A model generated the notes under the pieces. That model searched no databases. It saw nothing but the letters and a program-made list of their open reading frames with translations, and was not told the DNA's origin. A program made the translations under genes and the position numbers. Below, one piece after another: positions 48,256 to 57,557 of a DNA stretch of 64,000 bases; within the stretch, counting starts at the first letter, position 1, and each line of letters opens with the position of its first letter. Location of the stretch: positions 62,339 to 126,338 of the forward strand of contig UCMW01000003.1 of NCBI GenBank assembly GCA_900473745.1, in the 5' to 3' direction. The stretch comes from Hyphomicrobiales bacterium (lineage in GTDB: Bacteria > Pseudomonadota > Alphaproteobacteria > Rhizobiales > Rhizobiaceae).

Positions 48256-48585
48256 CTACCGTCGTCGGCTGATCCCGATCCGGGCCATCACATCGCTTGG
48301 GATCGCGTAGTGGCGCACCATATCGCGCTGGTTGCGCAAGCCGCACAACTCGCGCTGAACGGTGAGGGCGAAAACCGCATCGGCCGCAGCATCACGCAAT
48401 GCATCCAAGTCGGCAGGTGCGCTCCCTTCCGCGCGGGCCTCGGCGAGTGCTACCAGCGCCGCCTCCGCCTTGCGTCCGGCTCGGCCGAGAGCATCCGCTT
48501 TTTCCCCGGCAAGCTCCAGATCAAGGGGTGTAATCAGGCCGTTCTGCGAGGAGGAGAGCAGGGATGCGGGAGGTTTGAAGCTCAC
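48256..48585 (-). CDS. DUF6665-like small protein
   Basis: A 109-residue, mostly helical protein from a GTG start with AGAAGG upstream. The C-terminal VQRELCGLRNQRDMVRHYAI and the IPSDVMARIG ending resemble the uncharacterised DUF6665 family (assigned from memory). Alanine- and glutamate-rich helices fill the middle. It converges with the RNase D gene. No function is known. Confidence 0.6.
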   Translation of the reverse strand: MSFKPPASLLSSSQNGLITPLDLELAGEKADALGRAGRKAEAALVALAEARAEGSAPADLDALRDAAADAVFALTVQRELCGLRNQRDMVRHYAIPSDVMARIGISRRR

Positions 48586-48739
48586 GACTAGACCTTCTTG
48601 TGGATGAGAACTGGGGGAAATCTGAGTGCCGGCGCCAAGGTTTCGTTAACCGAGACTTCGCATGATCCTCCCGTACAAATCGGTAACGGTACGGGCATTT
48701 CAAGTTGCGCGTCCCCATAAAGGCGTTGATCAGGCGACC

Positions 48740-48991
48740 ATGACGGAAGCATCCAGTATCCTCCTCGACTCGGTATCGCGCAACCTATCCAGCTATGAAG
48801 CAGACCTGATCGAAGCGCCCGCCGACCTCGGAGAAACGGAAGACAGTGGCCCGCGTTATGCGCCGGCGAATTGGCTTGACGCCTTCATCATGGACGAGCG
48901 CAGTCGCTCCGACGAAGCCTTCGGAGAGCGGGTCCCAGTCCCTTCGGACGAGGCAGGACTCTATCCCCGTTTCATGCGTCTCGTCGACTGA
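48740..48991 (+). CDS. Hypothetical 83-residue protein
   Basis: Starts MTEASSILLDSVSRNLSSYE and contains YAPANWLDAFIMDERSR. It is acidic with no signal or membrane segment. The ribosome site is weak (AGG), and the frame extends to 48662 without better signals. It ends one base before the convergent nadV stop. Its codon usage is like that of its neighbours, which supports it being real. Confidence 0.5.
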   Translation: MTEASSILLDSVSRNLSSYEADLIEAPADLGETEDSGPRYAPANWLDAFIMDERSRSDEAFGERVPVPSDEAGLYPRFMRLVD

Positions 48992-48992
48992 G

Positions 48993-50390
48993 CTACCGCG
49001 GCAGGCTGGCGGCCGTTGCCCGCGCGCGGATCTCGTCCAGGCTCCAATCCACCAGCAATTCACCGTTCTGCCAAACCGGCACGAGGAGATTGGGCCGCGC
49101 GCCGAGATCTTCGAGCGGAATCGGCATGATATCGTGCCCGTCGGCTATCGCAGCCACCCGACCGGCCATGGCGATCCGTTCCTGCGGATTGGAGGGACGA
49201 CGAACTACGGGGCGCCATTGCTCACTGCCGTCCTGAACGGCGCTCGTGCGCATGGTGAAGGACATCGTGTCCCGGTTGATCTTGTGCAGCAGGCCCGAGC
49301 CCATGCCGAAGGAAATGTTCTCCGCGGAAAAACCCATGCCTTCGAGCCTGCCGAGAATCATCTGAATGTCTTGTAGCGAGACGCCGTCCGACTGGAGCAC
49401 GCGCACATTGCCGTCCACGACCTTGAAGCCCTTGCCGTTGAGCCGCGTACCATAAGCGTAAGCCAGCTGCGCGACGACCTGGACCGGCGTTTCGATCGGA
49501 TCGCCGCTGTCGGGGCGAACGACGAGAATGCCGCCGGCGGCGCGCACCTTCGTCTGCAGCTTCTTGCCCCAGATCTCCGACACGGCATTGTGCAGGTCGA
49601 AGCTGTCGGACACGACCGAATAAGCGCCAAAGCGTGCAAAATTGTCGATCAGGTTGGAATAGGCCTCGGTCTCCTGCGTCTGGCCCCAGGCGATGATCGT
49701 GCCGTGCTCGGCGGCCGGGATCGACTGGGCCGGCATGGACGCCTGGTAGAAACGGCGTGCCTGCAGTATGGCCGGCAGCGAATCCGAACTGTTGAAATGC
49801 ACGAGATGCGCGGCACCGCCGATGGCAGCCTGTTCCACGCTCGATGTGCTGCGGCAGCCATAGTCGCTGATTCGGCTCGGCTGCAAGCCCATGGGGTCGT
49901 CTGTCGTTCTGTCGAGGAACGGCTGGATCGCCATGCGCAGGCGCCAGGCGGTAGTCGCGACCGTCGAGGGATACCAGATAGCCCGAAGCAGCGCTGTCTC
50001 CATATAGGAGGTCAGCCAAGGCACGAGCGGATCGGTGTTCACCACCTGCATGACAGGCACGCCGCGGCGGATGGCCGAGCCTTCCGCCAGCGCTTCGATC
50101 CGGAGCGGCAACAGGCCGCCATGGGCGTTGAGAATATGCTGCCAGCCACTGCGGTCGAAAGGCTGGCCATGGGACTTTGAAACTTCCACAGCCTCTTCGA
50201 TATCCGCTCGGCTGATCGGCCTGGACAGATAATCCTTGAGGAACATCTGCAGCCCGAAGAACATCACTTCTGGACGAAACGAGTTGCCACGCGTGGTCAC
50301 GAATGCACAGACGGCCCGGGTGTCCTTCGGATACTGCAGAAAGATGCCGAGCTTGTAGCTGTCGGTGTTCAGAAGAAGATTGCGTGTCAT
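48993..50390 (-). CDS. nadV: Nicotinamide phosphoribosyltransferase (NAMPT)
   Basis: The 465-residue protein resembles NadV/NAMPT rather than nicotinate PRTase: LLLNTDSYKLGIFLQYP, PAAEHGTIIAWGQTQETEAY, VVSDSFDLHNAVSEIWG, VVRPDSGDP and ISFGMGSGLLHKINRDT. It makes NMN from nicotinamide and PRPP in one step, bypassing deamidation by PncA. The other NAD genes are not nearby. Confidence 0.9.
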   Translation of the reverse strand: MTRNLLLNTDSYKLGIFLQYPKDTRAVCAFVTTRGNSFRPEVMFFGLQMFLKDYLSRPISRADIEEAVEVSKSHGQPFDRSGWQHILNAHGGLLPLRIEALAEGSAIRRGVPVMQVVNTDPLVPWLTSYMETALLRAIWYPSTVATTAWRLRMAIQPFLDRTTDDPMGLQPSRISDYGCRSTSSVEQAAIGGAAHLVHFNSSDSLPAILQARRFYQASMPAQSIPAAEHGTIIAWGQTQETEAYSNLIDNFARFGAYSVVSDSFDLHNAVSEIWGKKLQTKVRAAGGILVVRPDSGDPIETPVQVVAQLAYAYGTRLNGKGFKVVDGNVRVLQSDGVSLQDIQMILGRLEGMGFSAENISFGMGSGLLHKINRDTMSFTMRTSAVQDGSEQWRPVVRRPSNPQERIAMAGRVAAIADGHDIMPIPLEDLGARPNLLVPVWQNGELLVDWSLDEIRARATAASLPR

Positions 50391-50631
50391 GCCGGCGCTT
50401 GTCCTTGGTCATTGGGGCGACGGTCCGCCGCGGGGTGCATGATGACGGCCAATCAATGCGCGAAGCTGGTGCCTTGTGGCGCAATGCCGCCGTTAGGGTT
50501 TGATTAACCATAACGCGCGAAGATTGCGGATCGGCGGAGGTGTCGCTGATGGGCAGCAGCGGCCTCGTGGTCCGTGAAAAGTTCCTGATCGACACTGCAG
50601 CCCAGAGGCACCAGAACCGGAGAGGTTGCCC

Positions 50632-52326
50632 ATGCTTCCTCCAGTCCTTGCGTCCGCAAATCAGGTGACGACCGCGACGGAGGCCAGACAGCGTCCGGAT
50701 CAGATCGCCATGACCCGACCGGCAACGGTCTCCCCAGTCGTGACGTCGGGACGAATCGACCAGAGTTCCGCAATTGCCGGACAGCTCAACATCATGCTGC
50801 TTTCCGGGCCTGAGCGAATGTCCCAGAACCTGGCCGCTTTGGCCGATGTCCTGGGCGCAGGGTTGAAGATCGAACGCCGTACCGAGGAAAGCCTGAACTA
50901 TTACATGGGCAGGCTGATCGCAGGGATCGCAGCTCTGCCGCCGGGCGATCGCGCAAAGCTGCAGAAACTTCTTTCGCAGGCCTTTGCCGGCTTGCAACTG
51001 CGCACGCTGCTCGAGGCCATGGCGAGCCCATCCGGGCCGGAACGCGCGACCCTTGCGCTTTATCTCGAGCTTTACCGCCAGAAGGACCGAGACGGCGCCA
51101 CGCGCTCGGTCATCTCATCCTATCGCGAACTTGCAGGGGAGGGGCGCTCCAACGCTTTGAACGCCGGCCGGACCACCGCCGCAAATGACCGTCTGAGGCC
51201 GGCTGCTGCACCAGCGCCTTCGCCGGCGAAGGCAGTCTCACTGCCGCCGCTCTCGCCTTCCACGCCGTCCCCGGATGGCCAGAAGCCGGGCGAGGACCAC
51301 CCCTCGTCACCGGCCTCGATCCAGGACCCGCGAGCATCCTCCACTCCCCTGCGGTCACAAGCCCGAGGGCCTACGTCCCCTGGGTCTCAAGACCGGGCTG
51401 ATGCGCGCACTGTCGACGCGATGGCGCTCAAGTCTGTTTCAGTGCCTGCTGCAGCGAGCGGCCCGTCGCAAACAGAGGCAGCACCGAAAGCCGGGCGAAG
51501 CCTCCCTCCCTCTGCGGTTCCCTTGGTCGATCGCATGGAACAGCCTCAGGTTTCGGATACAGTCGCCCCCTCCGCCAATCGAACTGCCGCGCGTCGAAGC
51601 GAACAGGGTGCCGATACGACGGATACATCGGCCAAGGCGCAGGCCGCTTCATCCATGCTGCTGCCGACGGCTGAACCCGGAGCGAAGGCTGCGCTTCCCC
51701 AAGCTGGCGGCTGGCTCGTCGAACTGCTGGAGATGGACTTCGTCAAAACCCTGCTTGCACTGAAAACGCTGTCCATGGACGAGCTCGCGGCCGCCCCGCA
51801 GGGCGCGCTTGACAGGCCAATACCTGCGGATCCTCAACCGCCGACTGCAGCAACCGACCCTAAATTTGATACCGAAGAGACGGAACTGGCATCCCCCATA
51901 CCGGAGGCAGCTCAAGCCTCCGACACCGCGGACAATGAAACCCAACCGGTCCCGTTCCTGCTGGCCGAGCAGGCTGCTACCCGGCCGATCCTTGCCCGCG
52001 AGTGGGGCGTGCCACTGCCTTTCGTCTCCTACCTGATCGAGGATGAAGTTCAGTGGGAGGAAGAGGTCAGGGAAGAAGATGAGCGGAAGGCCGAGGATGA
52101 GGGGCATCCTGAGGAGGAAGCCGACCGGGAGGGCGAAGAGCCTTCCGGGGACGTGCTGCCATCGGCCGAGACCGATGATCAGCCCGCAGACCACGGAACC
52201 ACGCCCGCTCTCCCTCATGGCGACGCGACACGAACCCGAGCCCTACCGGCACCATCGGACACCAGCGTGCCGCTTCCGCCAGAACCCGCTCACGAGCTCT
52301 ATCTCCGGATGGCCGGTCTCAACTGA
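50632..52326 (+). CDS. Large disordered protein of unknown function
   Basis: 564 residues. About residues 50-165 form helices (QLNIMLLSGPERMSQNLAAL, YYMGRLIAGIAALPPGDRAK), followed by some 200 residues rich in Pro, Ala, Ser and Thr, a second short helical patch (WLVELLEMDFVKTLLALK) and a very acidic run near 485-515 (EVQWEEEVREEDERKAEDE). No family is recognised; the length control proteins of flagella share this helical-disordered-helical layout but no motif supports that. ATG 50632 follows GGAGAGG. Confidence 0.75.
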   Translation: MLPPVLASANQVTTATEARQRPDQIAMTRPATVSPVVTSGRIDQSSAIAGQLNIMLLSGPERMSQNLAALADVLGAGLKIERRTEESLNYYMGRLIAGIAALPPGDRAKLQKLLSQAFAGLQLRTLLEAMASPSGPERATLALYLELYRQKDRDGATRSVISSYRELAGEGRSNALNAGRTTAANDRLRPAAAPAPSPAKAVSLPPLSPSTPSPDGQKPGEDHPSSPASIQDPRASSTPLRSQARGPTSPGSQDRADARTVDAMALKSVSVPAAASGPSQTEAAPKAGRSLPPSAVPLVDRMEQPQVSDTVAPSANRTAARRSEQGADTTDTSAKAQAASSMLLPTAEPGAKAALPQAGGWLVELLEMDFVKTLLALKTLSMDELAAAPQGALDRPIPADPQPPTAATDPKFDTEETELASPIPEAAQASDTADNETQPVPFLLAEQAATRPILAREWGVPLPFVSYLIEDEVQWEEEVREEDERKAEDEGHPEEEADREGEEPSGDVLPSAETDDQPADHGTTPALPHGDATRTRALPAPSDTSVPLPPEPAHELYLRMAGLN

Positions 52327-52347
52327 TTTCCCGTTCTGACAAAGAAA

Positions 52348-52380
52348 AGCCCGCCGGGATCGCTCCCGACGGGCTCTTTT
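52348..52380. terminator. Bidirectional terminator between the disordered-protein gene and rpsA
   Basis: Stem AGCCCG-CGGGA / TCCCG-CGGGCT (52348-52359 with 52364-52375, one mismatch) with a 4-base loop. T-runs follow on both strands (CTTTT on plus, TTTTC on minus), so it ends both converging transcripts. Confidence 0.85.
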
Positions 52381-52399
52381 ATTCAATTAACAGCGAGGA

Positions 52400-54103
52400 T
52401 TAGTCGTTGTTGCGGTTCTTCAGGGCTGCACCCAGGATGTCGCCGAGCGAAGCGCCAGAGTCGGACGAACCGAACTGAGCAACGGCCTCCTTCTCTTCTG
52501 CGATCTCGAGAGCCTTGATCGACAGCATGACCTTGCGGTCCTTCTTGGAGAAGTTGGTGACGCGGGCGTCGACAACCTGACCGACCGAGAAACGCTCCGG
52601 ACGCTGATCGTCACGATCGCGGGCCAGGTCGTTGCGGCGGATGAAGGACGTGATGTCCTCGTGGTTGACCAGCTTCACTTCGATGCCGCCATCATTGGTG
52701 CCGATGACTTCGCACGAAACAACGGCGTTCTTGCGCAGGTCGCCGGAAGCGGCGGCGTCGCCGACTGCATCCTTGCCGAGCTGCTTGATGCCGAGCGAGA
52801 TGCGTTCCTTCTCGACGTCGACGTCGAGAACGACGGCCTTGACCATGTCACCCTTGTTGAACTCCTCGATGACCTGTTCGCCCGGACGGTTCCAGTCGAG
52901 GTCAGAGAGGTGAACCATGCCGTCAACGTCGCCTTCGAGGCCGATGAACAGGCCGAATTCGGTCTTGTTCTTGACTTCGCCTTCGACTTCAGTGCCGGCC
53001 GGGTGGCTGAAGGCAAATGCCTGCCACGGGTTCTCGAGGGTCTGCTTGAGACCGAGCGAGATACGGCGCTTGGACGGATCGACTTCGAGAACGACGACGT
53101 CGACGTCCTGCGTGGTCGAAAGGATCTTGCCGGGATGAACGTTCTTCTTCGTCCAGGACATTTCCGAGATGTGGATCAGGCCTTCGATGCCCGGCTCCAG
53201 CTCGACGAATGCACCGTAGTCGGTGATGTTCGTGACGGTACCGGAGATCTTCTTGCCAACCGGGTACTTGGCAGCAATGCCATCCCACGGATCCGACTCG
53301 AGCTGCTTCATGCCGAGCGAGATGCGGTGGGTTTCCTGGTTGATACGGATGATCTGAACCTTGACCGACTGGCCGATGGACAGGATTTCCGAAGGATGGT
53401 TGACGCGGCGCCATGCCATGTCGGTGACGTGCAGCAGGCCGTCGATGCCGCCGAGGTCAACGAACGCACCGTAATCGGTGATGTTCTTGACGACGCCGTC
53501 AACAACCTGGCCTTCTTCGAGGTTCTGAACGATTTCAGAACGCTGCTCGGCGCGAGACTCTTCAAGAACCGTACGACGCGAGACAACGATGTTGCCGCGA
53601 CGCTTGTCCATCTTGAGGATTTCGAAGGGCTGCGGGTTGTGCATCAGCGGAGTGACGTCGCGGATCGGACGGATGTCGACCTGCGAACGCGGAAGGAAGG
53701 CAACGGCGCCGTCGAGGTCAACCGTGAAGCCGCCCTTGACCTGGTTGAAGATGACGCCTTCAACGCGCTCGCCAGCTTCGAACTTGGCTTCGAGCTTGAT
53801 CCAGCTTTCTTCGCGACGAGCCTTCTCGCGCGACAGAACAGCTTCGCCGAGAGCGTTTTCGATGCGCTCGACATAGACTTCGACTTCGTCGCCGACCTTG
53901 AGCGTGCCGTCCTTGGCGCGTGCACCGAATTCCTTCAGCGCGATGCGGCCTTCGACCTTGAGGCCGACGTCAACGATAGCGACGTCCTTTTCGATGGCCG
54001 TGATGATGCCCTTGGCAACATAGCCTTCGGCCAGATCGGTCTTGGCAAAGGATTCCTCGAGGAGGGCAGCAAAGTCCTCGCGCGACGGGGTAGAAACAGA
54101 CAT
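52400..54103 (-). CDS. rpsA: 30S ribosomal protein S1
   Basis: The 567-residue protein has six S1 RNA-binding repeats, for example VVDGVVKNITDYGAFVDLGG and ISGTVTNITDYGAFVELEPG in the middle. It brings messages to the ribosome, so targets of the small RNA at 47138 would compete for sites it helps to open. The start MSVSTPSRED at 54103 follows CTAGGAGATTTC; the frame runs on to 54256 without conserved sequence. Confidence 0.98.
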   Translation of the reverse strand: MSVSTPSREDFAALLEESFAKTDLAEGYVAKGIITAIEKDVAIVDVGLKVEGRIALKEFGARAKDGTLKVGDEVEVYVERIENALGEAVLSREKARREESWIKLEAKFEAGERVEGVIFNQVKGGFTVDLDGAVAFLPRSQVDIRPIRDVTPLMHNPQPFEILKMDKRRGNIVVSRRTVLEESRAEQRSEIVQNLEEGQVVDGVVKNITDYGAFVDLGGIDGLLHVTDMAWRRVNHPSEILSIGQSVKVQIIRINQETHRISLGMKQLESDPWDGIAAKYPVGKKISGTVTNITDYGAFVELEPGIEGLIHISEMSWTKKNVHPGKILSTTQDVDVVVLEVDPSKRRISLGLKQTLENPWQAFAFSHPAGTEVEGEVKNKTEFGLFIGLEGDVDGMVHLSDLDWNRPGEQVIEEFNKGDMVKAVVLDVDVEKERISLGIKQLGKDAVGDAAASGDLRKNAVVSCEVIGTNDGGIEVKLVNHEDITSFIRRNDLARDRDDQRPERFSVGQVVDARVTNFSKKDRKVMLSIKALEIAEEKEAVAQFGSSDSGASLGDILGAALKNRNND

Positions 54104-54257
54104 GAAATCTCCTAGTCGCATCCCACTGGATGCGTGAGCGCCGGGGGTTGGTGTTGATCTTGGCCGGCATCCGATCCGCTCTTTTCTGAAAGAGCAATCC
54201 GGCGCGGGGACTGGGTGTCGGCCATAAAGGCTCCGGCTTGGCCGGATCCTGGTCACT

Positions 54258-54884
54258 TCATTTCGTCAGGGCAGCGTCGATGATCGTCTTCGCCGCCAAG
54301 AATGCGGCCTCTATACTCATTTCGGAAGTATCTAGCAAGTGCGCGTCTTCAGCCGGTTTCAAAGGGCTGTCGGCCCGTCCCATGTCGCGCTCGTCCCTTG
54401 TCTTCACGTCTGAGAAGATTGCCTCGAAATTGGCCTCGAGACCTTTGGCGATGATTTCGTCATATCGCCGCCGCGCTCGCACCTCCGGCGAGGCGGTGAC
54501 ATAGAGCTTCACGGGCGCCTCTGGGCAGACCACGGTGCCGATATCCCGCCCGTCCAGCACCGTGCCGGGTGCGCGCTTCGAAAACGCCCTTTGCGCCTCG
54601 ACCAGGGCCCGGCGAACGGCCGGCATCACCGCGATCTTTGAAGCCGCTTCCCCGATCTCGTGTGCCGAAAGAACGTCGCGATCGAGCCCTGCCAGTTCTA
54701 CGGCAAGCGCCACGCGCTCGGCGACGCCTTCGTCGTCAAGTGGCAGCCCGGCGTCGAGAAGCGATTTGGCTGTCGCGCGATAGGTGAGGCCCGTGTCGAG
54801 ATGATGAAAGCCATAGGTCTCCGCTATCCTTCTCGAGAGTGTCCCCTTGCCGGCGGCGGCCGGTCCGTCGATGGCGATGATCAT
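54258..54884 (-). CDS. cmk: Cytidylate kinase
   Basis: The 208-residue NMP kinase phosphorylates CMP and dCMP. P-loop GPAAAGKGT, then [21 protein letters not shown] and RRRYDE in the lid region are typical. The ATG at 54884 follows GAGGG; an earlier ATG at 54911 is less likely. It lies 154 bases upstream of rpsA, the common order. A GCTCTTT/AAAAGAGC hairpin sits in the gap and may be part of the rpsA leader. Confidence 0.95.
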   Translation of the reverse strand: MIIAIDGPAAAGKGTLSRRIAETYGFHHLDTGLTYRATAKSLLDAGLPLDDEGVAERVALAVELAGLDRDVLSAHEIGEAASKIAVMPAVRRALVEAQRAFSKRAPGTVLDGRDIGTVVCPEAPVKLYVTASPEVRARRRYDEIIAKGLEANFEAIFSDVKTRDERDMGRADSPLKPAEDAHLLDTSEMSIEAAFLAAKTIIDAALTK

Positions 54885-55103
54885 TCGGCCCTCATTGTCT
54901 CTGCCTGTCATAGCATGGCTGATACAAATCTTGTGTCCCCTTGCCAAGCGAAGCATGCGGACCACGGTTGCCAAAATACCTGCGCAGATAGCCTTTGACA
55001 GGACCGTCTTCAGCGATTAAGGGGACCGACTACAGTTTGGCCGGCCTCGCGCCGGGCGCTTGGCGCATGCCCTTAATCTTCACGACTTCATGAGGCTTTG
55101 ACA
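54885..55103. other. 219-base divergent intergenic region
   Basis: Separates cmk from the FYDLN protein gene. It must contain promoters in both directions, but none stands out by eye. Confidence 0.4.
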
Positions 55104-55487
55104 GTGGCGAAGGCAGAACTTGGAACGAAACGCACTTGCCCCGACACGGGCAAGAAATTCTACGACCTGAACAAGGACCCGATCGTGTCGCCGTACACGA
55201 ACAAGTCCTGGCCGCTTTCCTATTTCGAGGAAACCTCGGTCGCAGCCATCATGGAGAAGGCTGAGGAAGAGGAAGTCGCCGAAGTCGATACCGAGAACAC
55301 GGATGTCGAGCTCGTGTCCCTGGAGGACGCCGACGAGGCATCGGGTGACGACATCCCTGATATCGGCGACGACGACGTCGAGATCGATGGCGATGACGAC
55401 GACACCTTCCTGGAAGCCGATGAAGACGATGACGACGATGACATGACCGGCCTGATCGGCGTCACCGGCGACGACGACGAAGTCTGA
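55104..55487 (+). CDS. FYDLN acidic protein (TIGR02300 family)
   Basis: The 127-residue protein starts from GTG (GAGG eight bases upstream). The N-terminal domain has a CxxTGKKFYDLNKDP motif, preceded by AELGTKRTCPDTG, with a second part PYTNKSWPLSYFE; the rest is an extremely acidic tail with runs of Asp and Glu. The family is restricted to alphaproteobacteria and its function is unknown. Adjacent to cmk-rpsA and tRNA-Ala in related genomes. Confidence 0.92.
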   Translation: MAKAELGTKRTCPDTGKKFYDLNKDPIVSPYTNKSWPLSYFEETSVAAIMEKAEEEEVAEVDTENTDVELVSLEDADEASGDDIPDIGDDDVEIDGDDDDTFLEADEDDDDDDMTGLIGVTGDDDEV

Positions 55488-55503
55488 TATTTCAAGGATT
55501 TCG

Positions 55504-55540
55504 AGCCCGGGCTTAAAAAAATGCCCGGGCTTTCATTTTT
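55504..55540 (+). terminator. Rho-independent terminator after the FYDLN gene
   Basis: Nine-base arms AGCCCGGGC (55504-55512) and GCCCGGGCT (55523-55531) with a 10-base A-rich loop, followed by TTCATTTTT. Confidence 0.88.
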
Positions 55541-55642
55541 CGGCTTGCCATCTCCGACTACCGGAAGTATCAAGCCGCCACCCCGACGGAAGCGGTGCTT
55601 TCCAAGGGGTTCCCGGAGCCGGAATAAACCCGGTACCCTGAT

Positions 55643-55718
<76 letters not shown>

Positions 55719-55819
55719 AAATTCCCAGACATCATTTGTCAGATACTAACGGCACGACCGATTAATTTCCATGCGGCTGTTGCTGGGCTCAAATCACGCA
55801 TTAAGCCCTATCCGCAAAG

Positions 55820-56017
55820 TCACCGCCGAAACAGTTCCACCCGTTCCCCGCCCTCCGAGAGGTCGATCTGGAACCAGTCGATAATCTTGCGGATGTCGAG
55901 CTTCACTTCGCCGTCGCGCAGCTTGAGATGCAGCTTATCCTCGCGGACTTCGACGGGAGTGCCGATATAGAGGCGATCGTTGCCAGAATCGTCCACAGTG
56001 TCGACGGCAAATCGCAT
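55820..56017 (-). CDS. Hypothetical 65-residue protein
   Basis: Starts MRFAVDTVDDSGNDRLYIG with GGGAG upstream and ends in GGERVELFRR. The alternating charged and hydrophobic pattern (TPVEVREDKLHLKLRDGEVK) suggests a small beta-strand fold. No family is recognised. A large open frame reading through it to 56866 is the shadow of the YdcF gene. Confidence 0.6.
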   Translation of the reverse strand: MRFAVDTVDDSGNDRLYIGTPVEVREDKLHLKLRDGEVKLDIRKIIDWFQIDLSEGGERVELFRR

Positions 56018-56158
56018 GGGTGTGCTCCCGAAAAATTCAGAATTCGAATGATGACAGTGGCTTGTGGGTTTAGTAACGCCTCCTTGAGCGAAGCTGGCTT
56101 CGCGACAAGATTGTGACGGCACGATGGATGCCGGGTTGCTTGGCAGGGAGAATGCGCA

Positions 56159-56950
56159 GTGTTCGTCGTTTCCAAGATTTTCTGGAACCTGGTCCAGCCA
56201 CTCTCCCTGGTCTTCCTGTTGGGCAGCCTGACACTCGTCCTGATCTGGATGCGGTGGGTTCGCATGGCGACTGCCGCTCTGTCTCTGTCGCTGATCGTGC
56301 TCTTCCTGACCCTGTACACCACGCTGGGCTCGCTCCTGCTGCAGGGCCTCGAAGCCCGTTTTCCGCGGCCGGCCGCGGACCCCGGGGAACTGGCCTGCAT
56401 GATCGTTCTCGGCGGCGCCTTCGAGACGGAAGTGACGACCGCCCGCGGTGGCATGGATCTCAATCAGGCGGCGGATCGATTCGTCGAGGCGTTGCGCCTC
56501 GCGCTGCGCCACCCGCAGGCGAAAATCCTCGTGTCGGGCGGTGATGGGTCCCTGAGCGGCGCCTATGAGGGGGATGCTGCAGCCTCGATCCGCTTCTTCG
56601 AGGCATTCGGGATCGGGCGCAACCGATTGATCGCCGAGACGACATCGAGAAACACGGACGAAAACGCGCAGAACAGCCGTGAGCTTCTGGCCTCCAGTGG
56701 TCTGGGCCAATGCCTGCTGATCACCTCCGCCTTCCACATGCCGCGTTCCGTTGGTCTGTTCCGCAAGGCGGGGGTCGATGTGGCGGCCTGGCCGGTCGAC
56801 TACCGCACGGCCGGCAACGTGTCCTTCGCGCTCGACTTCACCCAGCCGAGCCTGAATGCACAGCAAATGTCGACGGCGGTCAGGGAATGGGTGGGCTTGC
56901 TCGCCTACCGGGCGCTGGGTCGGATCGACGACGTCTTCCCCGCGCCGTGA
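56159..56950 (+). CDS. YdcF/ElyC-type DUF218 membrane protein
   Basis: The 263-residue protein has two N-terminal membrane helices (LVQPLSLVFLLGSLTLVLIW and AALSLSLIVLFLTLYTTLG) and a DUF218 domain on the other side with IVLGGAFE, ILVSGGDGS, ETTSRNTDENAQNS and LLITSAFHMPRS. Members such as ElyC affect cell wall precursor lipids. GTG start with GGGAG upstream. Confidence 0.88.
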   Translation: MFVVSKIFWNLVQPLSLVFLLGSLTLVLIWMRWVRMATAALSLSLIVLFLTLYTTLGSLLLQGLEARFPRPAADPGELACMIVLGGAFETEVTTARGGMDLNQAADRFVEALRLALRHPQAKILVSGGDGSLSGAYEGDAAASIRFFEAFGIGRNRLIAETTSRNTDENAQNSRELLASSGLGQCLLITSAFHMPRSVGLFRKAGVDVAAWPVDYRTAGNVSFALDFTQPSLNAQQMSTAVREWVGLLAYRALGRIDDVFPAP

Positions 56951-56956
56951 GGACTA

Positions 56957-57433
56957 TTACTTCTTCGAGATCGTCAGGAACTTGGTTCCACGAACCCGCA
57001 CGGTCATGGCGCAGGGCTCCTCGCCCTCTTCGCGCTCGCAATAGCGGGGATGCATCTTCAAGACGAAGACCATGTTGCCGAAGCGTTTGATGAACTCATA
57101 GGTGTACATCTGTGCCGTGGCGATCATGAAATAACCGCCTTCCTTCACCTGCAGATAGAAATTGAACGGGCAGCCCTCGGCCGTGCAGTCGGGGCCTCGC
57201 ACACCGTCGCAGACGATCTCGCTGCTATTGGTGACGAGGTCCTTGATGCCATCATTGTTGATGTCGATCCGGTCGATGAAGCCGCCGCCATATTGCACCG
57301 TGTCGCAGCGCTTGGCGTAATGGTTCTTCTCATAGATTTCAGGATCGGTCAGCAATTCCTGCTGGGCGACGGCGGGCGCGGTGATGAGCGCGGTCGCGGC
57401 CACGAGGAGAAGGAAGCGGAAGAGGAGGGTCAC
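56957..57433 (-). CDS. Hypothetical secreted protein
   Basis: A 158-residue protein with a signal peptide (TLLFRFLLLVAATALITA, cut near AVA, residue 22). The mature part has an EF-hand-like calcium loop, DINNDGIKDL, and several cysteines (CDTV, VCDGVRGPDC, GCPF, RYCE) that could form disulphides in the periplasm. No family is recognised. GTG start at 57433 with GGAG upstream; TTG at 57454 is the alternative. Confidence 0.75.
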   Translation of the reverse strand: MTLLFRFLLLVAATALITAPAVAQQELLTDPEIYEKNHYAKRCDTVQYGGGFIDRIDINNDGIKDLVTNSSEIVCDGVRGPDCTAEGCPFNFYLQVKEGGYFMIATAQMYTYEFIKRFGNMVFVLKMHPRYCEREEGEEPCAMTVRVRGTKFLTISKK

Positions 57434-57557
57434 GGTCTGGACTCCGGAGCGCAATCTGTGCTGAACGATGGGGAAGTCTAGCGCCTGCGTCTTGCCTCAC
57501 CCTTAACGGCGTGATCCAAATCTGGCCCGACTGAAGGCTCCAGCAAGGAAACCAGCC

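Noticed and set aside
52661-54115. 484-codon open frame antisense to rpsA
   Set aside because: Shadow of the biased codon usage of rpsA; repeated Asp/Leu/Val text mirrors the S1 repeats.
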